The translations under genes were made by a program, and so were the position numbers. A model generated the notes under the pieces. That model was not told the origin of the DNA, made no database searches, and saw only the letters and a list, made by a program, of their open reading frames with translations. A stretch of 31,319 bases of DNA from a virus, in the IMG/VR virus record IMGVR_UViG_3300046003_003492, positions 1 through 31,319 of that record; one strand, written 5' to 3'. This document shows positions 18,978 to 27,386 of this stretch, piece after piece (within the stretch, counting starts at the first letter, position 1; each line of letters opens with the position of its first letter).

Positions 18978-20045
18978 ATGTCTGATGGAAATCGCGCCGG
19001 CGAGGCCGGTGGTGCAGGTGGTGGTGCGGCCGGTGCAGGTGCCGCTGCCGGTGGTGCAGGGGCGGCAGGAGCTGGTGCGGCAGCAGGCGCTGCGGACGGT
19101 GGAGTAGCGGGCGGCGCGGGTGGCGCTGCTGCGGGCGAGGTTGCAGGGGCGGGTGCCGCTGGTGCCGGGACTTCCGGTGCCGGCGGTGCTGCCGCAGGTG
19201 CGGCCGGGGCTGATGGCAAAGGCTCGGCGAGTGGTGACGGCAAGGGCGTAGCCGGCGACTGGCCGACCGACTGGCGCGAGAAGATGGCCGGTGGTGACGC
19301 CAAGCGCCTGGCAGAGCTGCAGCGGTACACCTCGCCCCAGGCCGTCGACGATGCGCGCCGCGCCGCTGCCGAGCGGATCTCCAAGGGAGACCTGAAGCAG
19401 CCGAAGCCCGAGGGTGCCGAGGCCACGCCGGAGAAGCTGGCCGAGTGGCGCAAGGCGCAGGGCATTCCCGAGGCGCCGGACAAGTACGAGATGCCGAAGG
19501 GCCTCGTGGTCGGTGATGCCGACAAGCCGATCGTCGATGGCTTCTTGAAGACGATGCACGAGCAGGACGCGACGCCGGGCGAGGTCCAGCGTGCGCTGGG
19601 CTGGTGGCAGGCGCACCAGGAGGCGCAGCGCGAGGCGATGCTCGAGGCCGACTCGACCTACCGCGACCAGAACCTTGAAATCCTGCAGCGGGAGATGGGC
19701 CCGGAAATCAGGCGCAACCTGAAGATGGCCGAGGAGTTCCTGAAGGACACGCCGGCCGGCGTCTACGATGCGATCGGCAAGGCCCGCGGTCCCGATGGCC
19801 GCCTGCTGTTCGCCAATGCGCAGGTGCTGTCGTGGTTCACGAACATGGCGCTGGCGAAGAACCCGCAGGCGGCGGTGATGGGCATGACCGGCCCGGCGGC
19901 GAACGCTGCGATGGAGACCGAGATCAGCGGCCTCGAGAAGCAGATGGGCGATTTCAACAGCGACTATCACAAGGGCCCGAACCGCGACAAGCTGCAGGCC
20001 CGCTATCGCGAGCTGATCACGGCGCGCGACAAGCTGAAGGGGTAG
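18978..20045 (+). CDS. Capsid assembly scaffold protein with long Ala/Gly-rich start
   Basis: The ATG follows TAGGAG by about six bases. The 355-residue protein begins with about 90 residues of almost pure Ala and Gly, then DWPTDWREKMAGGDAKRL (93-110), a motif common in podovirus scaffolds, then EKLAEWRKAQGIPEAPDKYEMPKG, and a long helical part to the end. Scaffold proteins form the core around which the capsid shell grows, and then leave or are cut. The helical C-terminus usually touches the coat protein. The Ala/Gly start is not typical and comes from GC-rich triplet expansion. A strong terminator follows. Confidence 0.75.
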   Translation: MSDGNRAGEAGGAGGGAAGAGAAAGGAGAAGAGAAAGAADGGVAGGAGGAAAGEVAGAGAAGAGTSGAGGAAAGAAGADGKGSASGDGKGVAGDWPTDWREKMAGGDAKRLAELQRYTSPQAVDDARRAAAERISKGDLKQPKPEGAEATPEKLAEWRKAQGIPEAPDKYEMPKGLVVGDADKPIVDGFLKTMHEQDATPGEVQRALGWWQAHQEAQREAMLEADSTYRDQNLEILQREMGPEIRRNLKMAEEFLKDTPAGVYDAIGKARGPDGRLLFANAQVLSWFTNMALAKNPQAAVMGMTGPAANAAMETEISGLEKQMGDFNSDYHKGPNRDKLQARYRELITARDKLKG

Positions 20046-20116
20046 GCTGGACATCCGGCGCCGGCTGGCGTTAGGATCGCGCTGCCCGTCTTGGGCGTTT
20101 CCTCCCTTTGTGACTT

Positions 20117-20150
20117 GCGGCCATCTCGAAAGGGGTGGCCGCTTTCTTTT
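20117..20150 (+). terminator. Rho-independent terminator after the scaffold gene
   Basis: An 11-pair stem (20117-20127 with 20132-20142, two G-U pairs) closed by a GAAA loop is followed by TTTCTTTT (20143-20150). This is the clearest terminator in the window. It separates the packaging/scaffold transcript from the capsid gene. Read-through may set the ratio of scaffold to capsid. Confidence 0.85.
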
Positions 20151-20166
20151 GGGCCGGCGGGCGGAA

Positions 20167-20196
20167 TTGACAGATTGTTGCGCGTAGGCATATGTT
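20167..20196 (+). promoter_or_regulatory. Capsid gene promoter
   Basis: A consensus -35 box TTGACA (20167-20172) is followed at 16 bases by CATATG or at 18 bases by TATGTT (20191-20196, 4 of 6). It lies 17 bases after the terminator. Initiation near 20203 would give a leader of about 125 bases before the capsid ATG. Together these suggest separate, strong transcription of the capsid gene. Confidence 0.6.
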
Positions 20197-20232
20197 GCGC
20201 CCTGCAACCCTGCTAGGCGCTAATTCTGCCTG

Positions 20233-20263
20233 GCCGGCACCGTCGAGAGACGGGCACCCCGGC
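20233..20263 (+). other. Hairpin in the capsid mRNA leader
   Basis: CCGTC/GACGG (20240-20244, 20249-20253) around a GAGA tetraloop is enclosed by GCCGG/CCGGC (20233-20237, 20259-20263) with a small bulge. A stable 5' hairpin like this often lengthens mRNA life. I see no match to a riboswitch class. The rest of 20046-20327 holds only the terminator, the promoter and the ribosome-binding site (CGGAG). Confidence 0.4.
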
Positions 20264-20327
20264 GAAAGCTGCAATTGGATACCCCGATGCGGAGAGGCTC
20301 ACACCCTTTTCATCACGGAGACATCCA

Positions 20328-21161
20328 ATGGCCGACACAGCCTTTCAGATCCAGTACAAGCAGGAATTCATCAAGGGCTTCGAACAGCACGAGTCCTTCA
20401 CGCGCCAGACCGTCACGACCGATGCCGAGATCAAGGGGCAGCAGGCCGTCTTCCTGGTGGCCGACTCCGGCGCCGCGACCGCGGTGACCCGTGGCGTCAA
20501 CGGCCTCATCCCGGCCCGCGCCGACAACCTCAACCAGTACACGGCGACGCTCAACGAGTGGCACGATCTCGTGCGCCGCACGTCGTACAACCTCTATGCC
20601 AGCCAGGGCGATGGCCGGCGCATCATGCAGGGCACGACCCGCGCGGTGCTCAACCGTCGCATCGATCAGGACATCATCGCGGCCCTCGGCACGGCGACGC
20701 AGTTCACCGGCAATGCCGCCACCGCGTCGGTCGGCATGGTCAACTGGGCGCTCGCCATCCTGGGCAACAACTCGGTGCCGCTCGACGGCGACATCTCGGC
20801 GCTGATCACGCCCGGCTTCTACGGCTACATTCAGCAGGCCAAGGAATTCAGCTCGGTCGACTGGATCAACAACAAGCCCTTCAGCGGGCGCCTGACCATG
20901 TTCCGGTGGAACAACGTCAACTGGATCGTGCATCCCAATCTGCCGAACAAGGGCACGAACAACGAGCAGTGCTACATGTATCACAAGTCGGCCATCGGCC
21001 ACGCTTGCGACATGGAAGGCCTGCAGGTGCGCGCCGACTACAACGACGAGCAGGACTACAGCTGGGCCCGCGCGACGGCGTTCATGGGGTCCAAGGTGCT
21101 GCAGAACTCCGGCATCGTCGTGCTGCGCCACGACGGATCCGCGTTCGCGGCGACGGCGTAA
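20328..21161 (+). CDS. Major capsid protein
   Basis: The ATG has GGAG about eight bases upstream; 277 residues. It directly follows the scaffold gene and its own promoter, as expected for the most abundant virion protein. The sequence has the mix of an HK97-type coat: an N-terminal helix (FQIQYKQEFIKGFEQHES), a beta-rich loop (QQAVFLVADSGAATAVTRG), a spine-like helical part (VLNRRIDQDIIAALGTAT) and a C-terminal domain ending VVLRHDGSAFA. Similar proteins are annotated as capsid in podovirus-type phages with the same gene order. Length is on the short side. No protease gene is seen nearby, so maturation may not need cleavage. Confidence 0.8.
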   Translation: MADTAFQIQYKQEFIKGFEQHESFTRQTVTTDAEIKGQQAVFLVADSGAATAVTRGVNGLIPARADNLNQYTATLNEWHDLVRRTSYNLYASQGDGRRIMQGTTRAVLNRRIDQDIIAALGTATQFTGNAATASVGMVNWALAILGNNSVPLDGDISALITPGFYGYIQQAKEFSSVDWINNKPFSGRLTMFRWNNVNWIVHPNLPNKGTNNEQCYMYHKSAIGHACDMEGLQVRADYNDEQDYSWARATAFMGSKVLQNSGIVVLRHDGSAFAATA

Positions 21162-21229
21162 GCCGGCCAGGTCGTCATCGTTTCAACAGGGCGGGGCTCA
21201 ACCCCTCCCACTTTCTCCAAGAGGCACAC

Positions 21230-21511
21230 ATGGCTTATTCGACGCTCCTCCCCCCGGTCCTGACGGGGTTCACCGGCCTGACGCGGTCGGCCAACAACCA
21301 GAACTGGCTCTACAAGGAAGCGGCCACGTTCGACACGATCCGCGCGGCTGGCTACATCAGCAATGCCCTCGATCTCGGCATGAAGGTCGGCGACATCGTC
21401 GAGCACTGGGACTCGACCAGCGCCTCGGCCCCGGTCGTCACCCTCGGCCGCGTGACGGCGGTTTCGTCCACGGGCGCCACCATCGCTGCCACGGGCACGC
21501 CGATCGTGTAG
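21230..21511 (+). CDS. Small head protein, possible decoration protein
   Basis: The ATG has GAGG about six bases upstream; 93 residues. After a polar start, the product is beta-rich with a short Gly-Asp turn (LGMKVGDIVEHWD) and ends in strands (VTAVSSTGATIAATG). Small proteins of this type follow the capsid gene in related phages and may bind the outer shell as cement or decoration. No enzyme motif is seen. The role is inferred from position and fold. Confidence 0.6.
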   Translation: MAYSTLLPPVLTGFTGLTRSANNQNWLYKEAATFDTIRAAGYISNALDLGMKVGDIVEHWDSTSASAPVVTLGRVTAVSSTGATIAATGTPIV

Positions 21512-21551
21512 TCTTGCGACGCCGCTGGCAGCCGCCGGCGGGGTACAGAGG

Positions 21552-21582
21552 CGCCGCCGCTGTGTACTTGGCGGCGGCGTTT
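21552..21582 (+). terminator. GC-rich hairpin, possible weak terminator
   Basis: CGCCGCCGC (21552-21560) pairs perfectly with GCGGCGGCG (21571-21579) around a ten-base loop and is followed only by TTTC. It stands between the small head protein and the next gene. The short T run suggests partial termination, lowering expression of tail genes relative to capsid. GTACA/TGTAC (21543-21547, 21563-21567) could form a competing pair. Confidence 0.45.
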
Positions 21583-21602
21583 CACTATTCGCAGGAGAGC
21601 TC

Positions 21603-22067
21603 ATGTCGACGTTCGTTCCGACCAAGGTCAATGTCATCCCCCACCTGTTGCCCAACCAGATGAAGCAGGCGGACGGGGCGCGGAACACCTGGCGCGTTCA
21701 ACTCGAAAGCGAGATGACCGCCGAACACTTCCTGAAAGCCGAAGCCTACGCCCATGTCGCCAAGATGCTGGGCCGCGGCGATCGTATCGAGGTGCTGGCC
21801 GCCGACAGCTCCTGGTATGCCGAATTCATCGTCCGCTCGGTCGAGGGCCTCAACGTCCAGATCGGCCCGCTGATGCTGCAGACCTGGGGCAGCAAGGAGC
21901 TCCTCGAGTACGAGGACTATGCCGTCGACTTCAACGAGCGGGTCGGTGCGCGGGTGATCCGCAAGTCGGACAATCGCGTGATGGTCGAGGGCCTGCAGAG
22001 CCTGCAGTCGGCCGACAACTGGCTGCGCACGCGCTGCGGGATCGATCTGGAAAGCGCCGCCGCCTAG
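21603..22067 (+). CDS. 154-residue structural-region protein, unknown
   Basis: The ATG has AGGAG about five bases upstream. The product has a helix with AEHFLKAEAYAHVAKMLGRGD (in part), then a beta domain (RIEVLAADSSWYAEFIVRSVEG) and a Gln/Leu-rich end. It lies between the small head protein and the tail-tube genes, a position taken in related phages by proteins of unknown role. A head-completion or adaptor function is plausible. There is no sign of an enzyme or membrane segment. Confidence 0.65.
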   Translation: MSTFVPTKVNVIPHLLPNQMKQADGARNTWRVQLESEMTAEHFLKAEAYAHVAKMLGRGDRIEVLAADSSWYAEFIVRSVEGLNVQIGPLMLQTWGSKELLEYEDYAVDFNERVGARVIRKSDNRVMVEGLQSLQSADNWLRTRCGIDLESAAA

Positions 22068-22084
22068 CACGCAGGAGAAGCGCC

Positions 22085-22735
22085 GTGACGACTCGACTGA
22101 ACCTCTACAACGACGTCCTGCTCGAGTGCAAAGAGCGCAAGATCGCGTCGTTGTCTGTGAGCGAACCGACGCGGCGCTACCTCGATGAGGTGTGGGACAA
22201 CGGGTGGGTGGACGACTGCCTTGGCGAGGGGCAATGGCTCTTCGCCAAGCGGTCGGTTCGCCTCGACCCTGAGACCACCGTCGAGCCTCTCTTCGGCCGG
22301 CAGTATGCCTATGAGAAGCCGAGCGATCACATCAGGACGATGGAATTCTGCTCGGACGAATACTTCAAGATGCCGCTGCTGCAGGTCGATGTCGGGGCCC
22401 GCTACTGGTTTGCTGACATCGGTCCGCTCTACTGCAGTTACGTCAGCAATGATGTGTCATATGGCAACGACCTGTCGAAGTGGCCGGCGGACTTCACGGC
22501 CTTCGCCCGCTTCTACGGCGCCTGGCGCGTCCACCCGAAGCTGACCGGATCCAAGGTCGACCGCGCGGAGCTGAAGAAGAACCTGAAGGAAGCCAAGCTG
22601 CAGGCGCAGTCGAGCGACTCGATGGAGCAGCCGACCCGGTTCATGCCGGCCGGCACCTGGACAAGCGCGCGCACCGCCGGCCGCAATGGTGGGGCTTGGG
22701 ATCGCGGGAGCCGCCGCTCGCTCTACGGCTACTAG
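22085..22735 (+). CDS. Tail tubular protein A (T7 gp11-like)
   Basis: The GTG has AGGAG nine bases upstream; 216 residues. The sequence follows the gp11 family: an N-terminal helical bundle (RLNLYNDVLLECKERKI, TRRYLDEVWDNGWVDDCL), GQWLFAKRSVRLDP, then the beta part (QYAYEKPSDHIRTMEF, WFADIGPLYCSYVSNDVSYG) and FTAFARFYGAWRVHPKLTGS. Twelve copies form the upper tail ring that joins the portal to the nozzle. The Gly/Arg-rich end is probably flexible. The nozzle gene starts three bases later. Confidence 0.88.
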   Translation: MTTRLNLYNDVLLECKERKIASLSVSEPTRRYLDEVWDNGWVDDCLGEGQWLFAKRSVRLDPETTVEPLFGRQYAYEKPSDHIRTMEFCSDEYFKMPLLQVDVGARYWFADIGPLYCSYVSNDVSYGNDLSKWPADFTAFARFYGAWRVHPKLTGSKVDRAELKKNLKEAKLQAQSSDSMEQPTRFMPAGTWTSARTAGRNGGAWDRGSRRSLYGY

Positions 22736-22738
22736 CCG

Positions 22739-25501
22739 ATGGACTTCATCGACCAGCACTACGCTTTCAACCGGGGCCTGGTCAGCAAGTACGCCCTTGG
22801 GCGCGTCGACCTGAAGCGCCTCGCCCTCTCTGCCTCGACCTTCCTCAACTGGATGCCGCGCACGCTGGGCTCGATGATGCTGCGGCCGGGCTGGCAGTAC
22901 CTGTCGTCCACGCGCAACGATCTGGCGTCCCTGCATATCGATTTCGTGTTCGGCACATCGGATACGGCGCTGATCGAACTGACCGACAGCAGCATGCGTG
23001 TGCGCGTCAACGACGTGATCGTCACGCGGCCCGCGGTGACCAGCAAGTGGAACCGCTGGGATGGCGCGGCATTCATTGCCAGCACCGACACCGCGGCGAC
23101 CTTTGTCGATGCGACCGACGTCAGCTACTGGAAGGACAACGACGAGTCCGGCGCGGTCTCTGCCTTTGCCACGGGAGGCTACCTGTCCCTGACCGGCACC
23201 GGCTTCAACTACGCGATCCGCGATCGGTCGATTGCCGTGGCCGGCGCCAACATCGGCGTCGAGCATGCCTTGACCATCGTGGTGGCGCGAGGCGCGGCCA
23301 CGCTGCGGCTGGGCAGCACCGAGGGCGGCGACGAGTACCTCGAGGACCGGCTACTGCGCACGGGTACGCACTCGATCGCGATCACGCCGGCTGGGTCGTT
23401 CTTTGTGCGTCTGTCGAATTCCACGCACAACGCGGCGCTGATCGATAGCGTGACGCTGAACCAGGCTGCGGGCGACATGGTCGTGCCGACGCCCTGGCTG
23501 GAGACGGATCTTGATCGCGTGCGCTGGGACAATTCGGGTGACGTGATCTTCGTGGCGTGCAAGGGCCGCGCGCAGAAGCGCATCGAGCGCCAGGACCGGA
23601 CATCGACGCCGCCATCGCGCTCGTGGTCGGTGGTCGATTACGCGCCGGAGGACGGGCCGTTTGGCGACATCAACGTCGGGCCGGTGCAGCTGAAGTCGTC
23701 CGGCATCGACGGCGATGTGGACATGACGGCCAGCAAGCCGTTCTGGAAGGCAGGCCATGTTGGTGCGCTGTTCCGGCTTACGTCGGCGGGCCAGACCGTC
23801 GAGGAGCAGATCGTCGGCGAGAACGTGTTCTCCGGGCCCATCAGGGTCACGGGCGTCGGCGCGACGCGCGCGATGACGATCGAGCTGTCGGGCCCGACGT
23901 TCACGGGCACGACGACGGTCACGCTGCAGCGGTCGGTGGCGACGCCAGGCTCGTGGACAGACCAGACGTCGTACACGGCGCCGCAAACCGTGACCTTCAA
24001 CGACCTGCTCGACAACCAGATCATCTACTACCGGATCGGGGTGAAGACCGGCGACTACACCATCGGCGACGACATCCTGGCGCGGCTGGTGTTCTCGGCC
24101 GGCTCGATCGACGGCGTCGCGCGGATCAGCGAGATTACCAGCACGACGGTGGCAAAGGCTGCCGTGCTGCGGGATTTCGGTGCTGCCGACCAATATACCC
24201 AGGACTGGTACCAGGGCGACTGGTCGCCGCGGCGCGGCTATCCCTCGTCGGTGGCGCTGTTCGATGGCCGGCTGTTCTGGGCTGGCAAGAACAACATCTG
24301 GGGCTCGTCGTCGGATCTGCTGGATAGCTTCGACGACAGCGTCGAGGGCGACGGCGCCACGATCAAGCGGTCGATCGGCGCGGGCCCGGTCGACAATGTG
24401 AACTGGCTGCTGGCGCTGAACAATCTGGTGCTGGGCGATGAGGGCGCTGCGCGGGTGGCGAAGGCCTCGTCGATCGACCAGCCGCTGACGCCGACCGCGT
24501 TCTCGCTGAAGGCGATCGCCGAGCTCGGCACGGCGCCGGTTCGCGCGCTCAAGGTCGATACCAACGGCGTCTACATCGGGCGCAACGGCAGCCGCGTATT
24601 CCAGCTGTCGGCCGACGCCAGCATGTACAGCATCGTGCCCTATACGCCGACCGACCTGACGGCGATCGTGCCCGAGATCGGCGTGCCGGCGTTCACGCGG
24701 TGCGGCATCCAGAGGTTCAAGGACACACGCCTGCACTTCGTCCGCGGCGACGGCCGGGTGGCGATCTTGGTATTCGACAAGGCGGAAAAGGTCGAGTGCT
24801 GGCTGCTGGTTGAGACCGATGGGTTTGTCGAGGACGTCGTCGTCCTGCCGAGCGCACCGTCCGCTCCGGTCGAAGATCAGGTCTATTACACCGTGCGCCG
24901 GACCATCAACGGCGTGACCAAGCGGTTCGTAGAGAAGTGGGCGCTGGAAAGCCAGGCCGTCTGCGCGGCCGACAACCGGATCGCCGACTCGTTCGTGACC
25001 GGGACCGGGACCGCATCCACGACGCTGGCGGTGGCGCACCTCGAGGGCGAGACGGTCTGCCTGTGGGGCAACGGCAAGGATCTCGGCACCTACGTCGTCT
25101 CCGGCGGCCAGATCACGGCGAGCGAGGCGATCACCGGCCCGTGGTGCGCCGGCCTCGTCTACCAGGCCGACTGGCTGTCGACCAAACTGACATCCGGCTC
25201 GCGCGGCGGGGTGCCGCTGACGCAATACAAGACGATCGACCGGATGGGCCTGATCGCTGCCGACATGCACCCGCTGGCGCTCGAGTACGGCATGGACTTC
25301 GACCACCTCGATCGGCTGCCGAGCACCGAGGGTGGCGTGCCGGTCGATCCCGACTCGATCTGGGCCGACTACGATGCGACGTCGTTCGCGCTGGACGGCG
25401 GGTGGGAAACCGACGCCCGGCTGGCCCTGCGCGCCACGGCGCCGCGAGGTGTCACGGTCTGCGCGGTCGTGATCTCCGGTGAGGGACATGATCGGTCGTG
25501 A
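22739..25501 (+). CDS. Tail tubular protein B, tail nozzle (T7 gp12-like)
   Basis: The 920-residue protein is beta-rich and follows gp11-like as in T7 (gp12 is about 794 residues there). It opens with NRGLVSKYALGRVDLKRLALSA and LNWMPRTLGSMMLRPGWQYL, the signature start of this family (receive tail-tube contacts, then MLRPG). A later section holds RRGYPSSVALFDGRLFWAG and GSSSDLLDSFDDS, also typical of gp12. Residues near 110-230 look like an inserted beta sandwich, which could account for extra length. It forms the six-part nozzle through which DNA passes and to which fibers attach. No clear ribosome-binding site; it starts three bases after the gp11-like stop. Confidence 0.88.
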   Translation: MDFIDQHYAFNRGLVSKYALGRVDLKRLALSASTFLNWMPRTLGSMMLRPGWQYLSSTRNDLASLHIDFVFGTSDTALIELTDSSMRVRVNDVIVTRPAVTSKWNRWDGAAFIASTDTAATFVDATDVSYWKDNDESGAVSAFATGGYLSLTGTGFNYAIRDRSIAVAGANIGVEHALTIVVARGAATLRLGSTEGGDEYLEDRLLRTGTHSIAITPAGSFFVRLSNSTHNAALIDSVTLNQAAGDMVVPTPWLETDLDRVRWDNSGDVIFVACKGRAQKRIERQDRTSTPPSRSWSVVDYAPEDGPFGDINVGPVQLKSSGIDGDVDMTASKPFWKAGHVGALFRLTSAGQTVEEQIVGENVFSGPIRVTGVGATRAMTIELSGPTFTGTTTVTLQRSVATPGSWTDQTSYTAPQTVTFNDLLDNQIIYYRIGVKTGDYTIGDDILARLVFSAGSIDGVARISEITSTTVAKAAVLRDFGAADQYTQDWYQGDWSPRRGYPSSVALFDGRLFWAGKNNIWGSSSDLLDSFDDSVEGDGATIKRSIGAGPVDNVNWLLALNNLVLGDEGAARVAKASSIDQPLTPTAFSLKAIAELGTAPVRALKVDTNGVYIGRNGSRVFQLSADASMYSIVPYTPTDLTAIVPEIGVPAFTRCGIQRFKDTRLHFVRGDGRVAILVFDKAEKVECWLLVETDGFVEDVVVLPSAPSAPVEDQVYYTVRRTINGVTKRFVEKWALESQAVCAADNRIADSFVTGTGTASTTLAVAHLEGETVCLWGNGKDLGTYVVSGGQITASEAITGPWCAGLVYQADWLSTKLTSGSRGGVPLTQYKTIDRMGLIAADMHPLALEYGMDFDHLDRLPSTEGGVPVDPDSIWADYDATSFALDGGWETDARLALRATAPRGVTVCAVVISGEGHDRS

Positions 25502-25853
25502 GGTCGAATTCGTACCCGCGACCCGCGAGATGGTGCTGGCGTTCTATGGCGCGCCGCCGGCGCACACGCTGCGCGGCCACGCTGCTATCCTCGACGGGCA
25601 GGTCATTGGCCTAGGCGGCATCTCCTACCAGGCCGGGTGCCTCCTGCTGTTCAGCGATGCGGGGCCCGAACTTCGCGCACGCCGACGTGATATGGTACGG
25701 GCGTTCCGGTTCCTCGAGACGATGATCGCGCAAATCGAGGGACCGCTGCAGGCGATCGTGCAGCCGGGTGAGCCGGCGTCGGAGCGTCTGCTGGGCCGGC
25801 TGGGGTTCCAGGCGGCGGACGTGGCAGGCGTGATGAGGCGGGGGGTTCCATGA
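25488..25853 (+). CDS. GNAT-like protein (T7 gp13-like position)
   Basis: The ATG at 25488 is chosen for its GGTGAG site; a GTG at 25479 would add three residues. The 121-residue protein has GNAT features: FVPATREMVLAFYG, the strand-loop AAILDGQVIGLGGI, and LLGRLGF near the end. T7 gp13 and related virion-assembly proteins share this truncated acetyltransferase fold. No full acetyl-CoA loop (Q/RxxGxG/A) is seen, so it may be inactive and structural. It overlaps the gene before and the gene after (ATGA). Confidence 0.7.
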   Translation: MIGREVEFVPATREMVLAFYGAPPAHTLRGHAAILDGQVIGLGGISYQAGCLLLFSDAGPELRARRRDMVRAFRFLETMIAQIEGPLQAIVQPGEPASERLLGRLGFQAADVAGVMRRGVP

Positions 25854-26749
25854 CGGTGCGGGCAAGCAGCTTCCTCGAGGTCGAGGCCGCGGTCGAATGG
25901 CCGGCGCTGCTGGCTGAGTATGCCGCCGAGTCTGGCGTCGAGGGCATGCCGCCGCCGACCTGCGACCGGGCGATGTACCTGGCGCTGACCGAGGCGGGCC
26001 GCCTGCACGTTTTCGGGGCCTGGGTGGGCGAGGCGCTGGTCGGCTTCATCTTCGTCCTGCACGCGCCGCTGCCTCACTACAGCGTGATGATGGCGCTGTC
26101 GGAGAGCTTCTTCGTGGCTGCGGCGCACCGCTCGACCGGCGCCGGCCTGAAACTGCTGCGGGCGGCCGAGGCCAAGACGCTTGAGCTGGGCGCTCCCGGT
26201 CTGGTGGTGAGTGCGCCGGTTGCCGGGCGGCTCTTCGAAGTGTTGCCGCGGTGCGGGTACGGCGAGATGAACCGGACCTTCTTCAAGAAGGCATCCGACA
26301 TGGGCCAGCGGCTGGCGGTGCCGACGATGAGCCCGATGGCGATCGAGCAGGTGCGCGAACTGGAGCGGCAGATCCTCGAGCAGCCGCAAGTGCCTTTCAC
26401 AACCGACCACGTCCTGCATGGCGGCATCTACACGCGCACGATGTTCATGCCGGCGGGCGTGCTGATCACGGGTGCGCTGGTCAAGGTGCCGACGACCTGG
26501 ACGATGTGGGGCGACGTGCTGATCGGCTTTGGCGACAACTGGCAGAGGTTCACGGGCTACGCTGTCCTGCCGTGCCAGGCGCACCGGAAGCAGGCCGGCA
26601 TGGGGCTGATCGATAGCTGGGTCTCGATGTCGTTCGTGACGGACGCCGAGACGATCGAGGAGGCCGAGGCGGCATTCACGGATGATTTCGCGGTTCTGGG
26701 CTCGAGGCTGCCGGAAGCGATCAATACGTCACTTGTGACGGGAGGCTAG
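25850..26749 (+). CDS. Fusion protein: GNAT-like domain plus cupin-like domain
   Basis: Start by ATGA overlap; 299 residues. Residues 1-145 look like an acetyltransferase fold (VGEALVGFIFVLHAPLPH, FFVAAAHRSTGAGLKLLRAAE, LFEVLPRCGYGEMNRTFFKK), including RSTGAG in the acetyl-CoA loop position. Residues 175-295 are a cupin-like beta unit (TTDHVLHGGIYTRTMFMPAG, VLITGALVKVPTTW, GYAVLPCQAHRKQ, then EEAEAAFTDDF). That unit is found alone as a small protein in other podovirus-type phages. The joined form is thus probably a fusion. It is likely a virion or assembly factor, next to internal core genes. Confidence 0.65.
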   Translation: MTVRASSFLEVEAAVEWPALLAEYAAESGVEGMPPPTCDRAMYLALTEAGRLHVFGAWVGEALVGFIFVLHAPLPHYSVMMALSESFFVAAAHRSTGAGLKLLRAAEAKTLELGAPGLVVSAPVAGRLFEVLPRCGYGEMNRTFFKKASDMGQRLAVPTMSPMAIEQVRELERQILEQPQVPFTTDHVLHGGIYTRTMFMPAGVLITGALVKVPTTWTMWGDVLIGFGDNWQRFTGYAVLPCQAHRKQAGMGLIDSWVSMSFVTDAETIEEAEAAFTDDFAVLGSRLPEAINTSLVTGG

Positions 26750-26750
26750 G

Positions 26751-27386
26751 ATGTCAGGAGGTATGAGCGCCGCCACGGCAATCAGTCTGGCGGGAACGGT
26801 TGCCAGCACGGGAATGGGCATCATCGGCTCGGCAACGCAGGCCAATGGCATGCGGCAGGCCGGGCAGATCGCGGTCAACAACGCGATCATGCGCAACGAG
26901 CAGGCCAAGGCGATCGCGCTGCGGGCCGAGGCCGACGCCAAAGCGTACCAGGCCGCCGGGCAGCGGAAGGCGATCGAGGCGGTGCGCAAGGGCAGCATCA
27001 TGGCCTCGCGAGCGCAGGCGGTGATGGCCGCATCCGGCGCCGGTATCGATCCCAAGCTGATCGCCCGGCTGATGGGCGAGGGCGAGTACGGCAAGGATCT
27101 CGCCCTGTACGGCGGCGATGAGAAGGCTCGCGTGATGCGCGACAAGGCCCGCATGTCGCTGTGGTCTGGCGCGACGGGCATCGACACTGCGCTCTCGGAA
27201 CAGCAGAGCATGAATGCGCGGGCCGACAGCACGATGACCACCGGCATCATCGGCGCCGGGTTGAGCTTGGCGAGCAAGTATGGCGGCGACATCGTCGGGG
27301 CTTTTGGCGGCGGTGGTTCGCCTGCATCTCAGGCGGGGCCAACCGGCGCTCGATCTGTTGACCCTAGCGAATTGGATCTGGCGTGA
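26751..27386 (+). CDS. Internal virion protein (T7 gp14-like)
   Basis: The ATG has GGAGG about eight bases upstream; 211 residues. It opens with a small-residue hydrophobic segment (ATAISLAGTVASTGMGIIGS), then a long Ala/Gln-rich helix (NEQAKAIALRAEADAKAYQAAG), and a second hydrophobic part near 165-190 (GIIGAGLSLASKYGGDIVGA). This is the pattern of gp14, the first ejected core protein that forms a pore in the outer membrane. Order before the gp15-like gene agrees. The stop overlaps the next ATG. Confidence 0.75.
   Translation: MSGGMSAATAISLAGTVASTGMGIIGSATQANGMRQAGQIAVNNAIMRNEQAKAIALRAEADAKAYQAAGQRKAIEAVRKGSIMASRAQAVMAASGAGIDPKLIARLMGEGEYGKDLALYGGDEKARVMRDKARMSLWSGATGIDTALSEQQSMNARADSTMTTGIIGAGLSLASKYGGDIVGAFGGGGSPASQAGPTGARSVDPSELDLA

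Noticed and set aside
21180-21225. Terminator after the capsid gene (GGGG-CTCAA-CCCC)
   Set aside because: The stem has only four pairs and is followed by C-rich sequence without a T run.
23351-25489. 712-residue minus-strand open frame under the tail nozzle gene
   Set aside because: Arg/His/Asp-rich shadow of a strong plus-strand gene in high-GC DNA; no ribosome-binding site or known motif.
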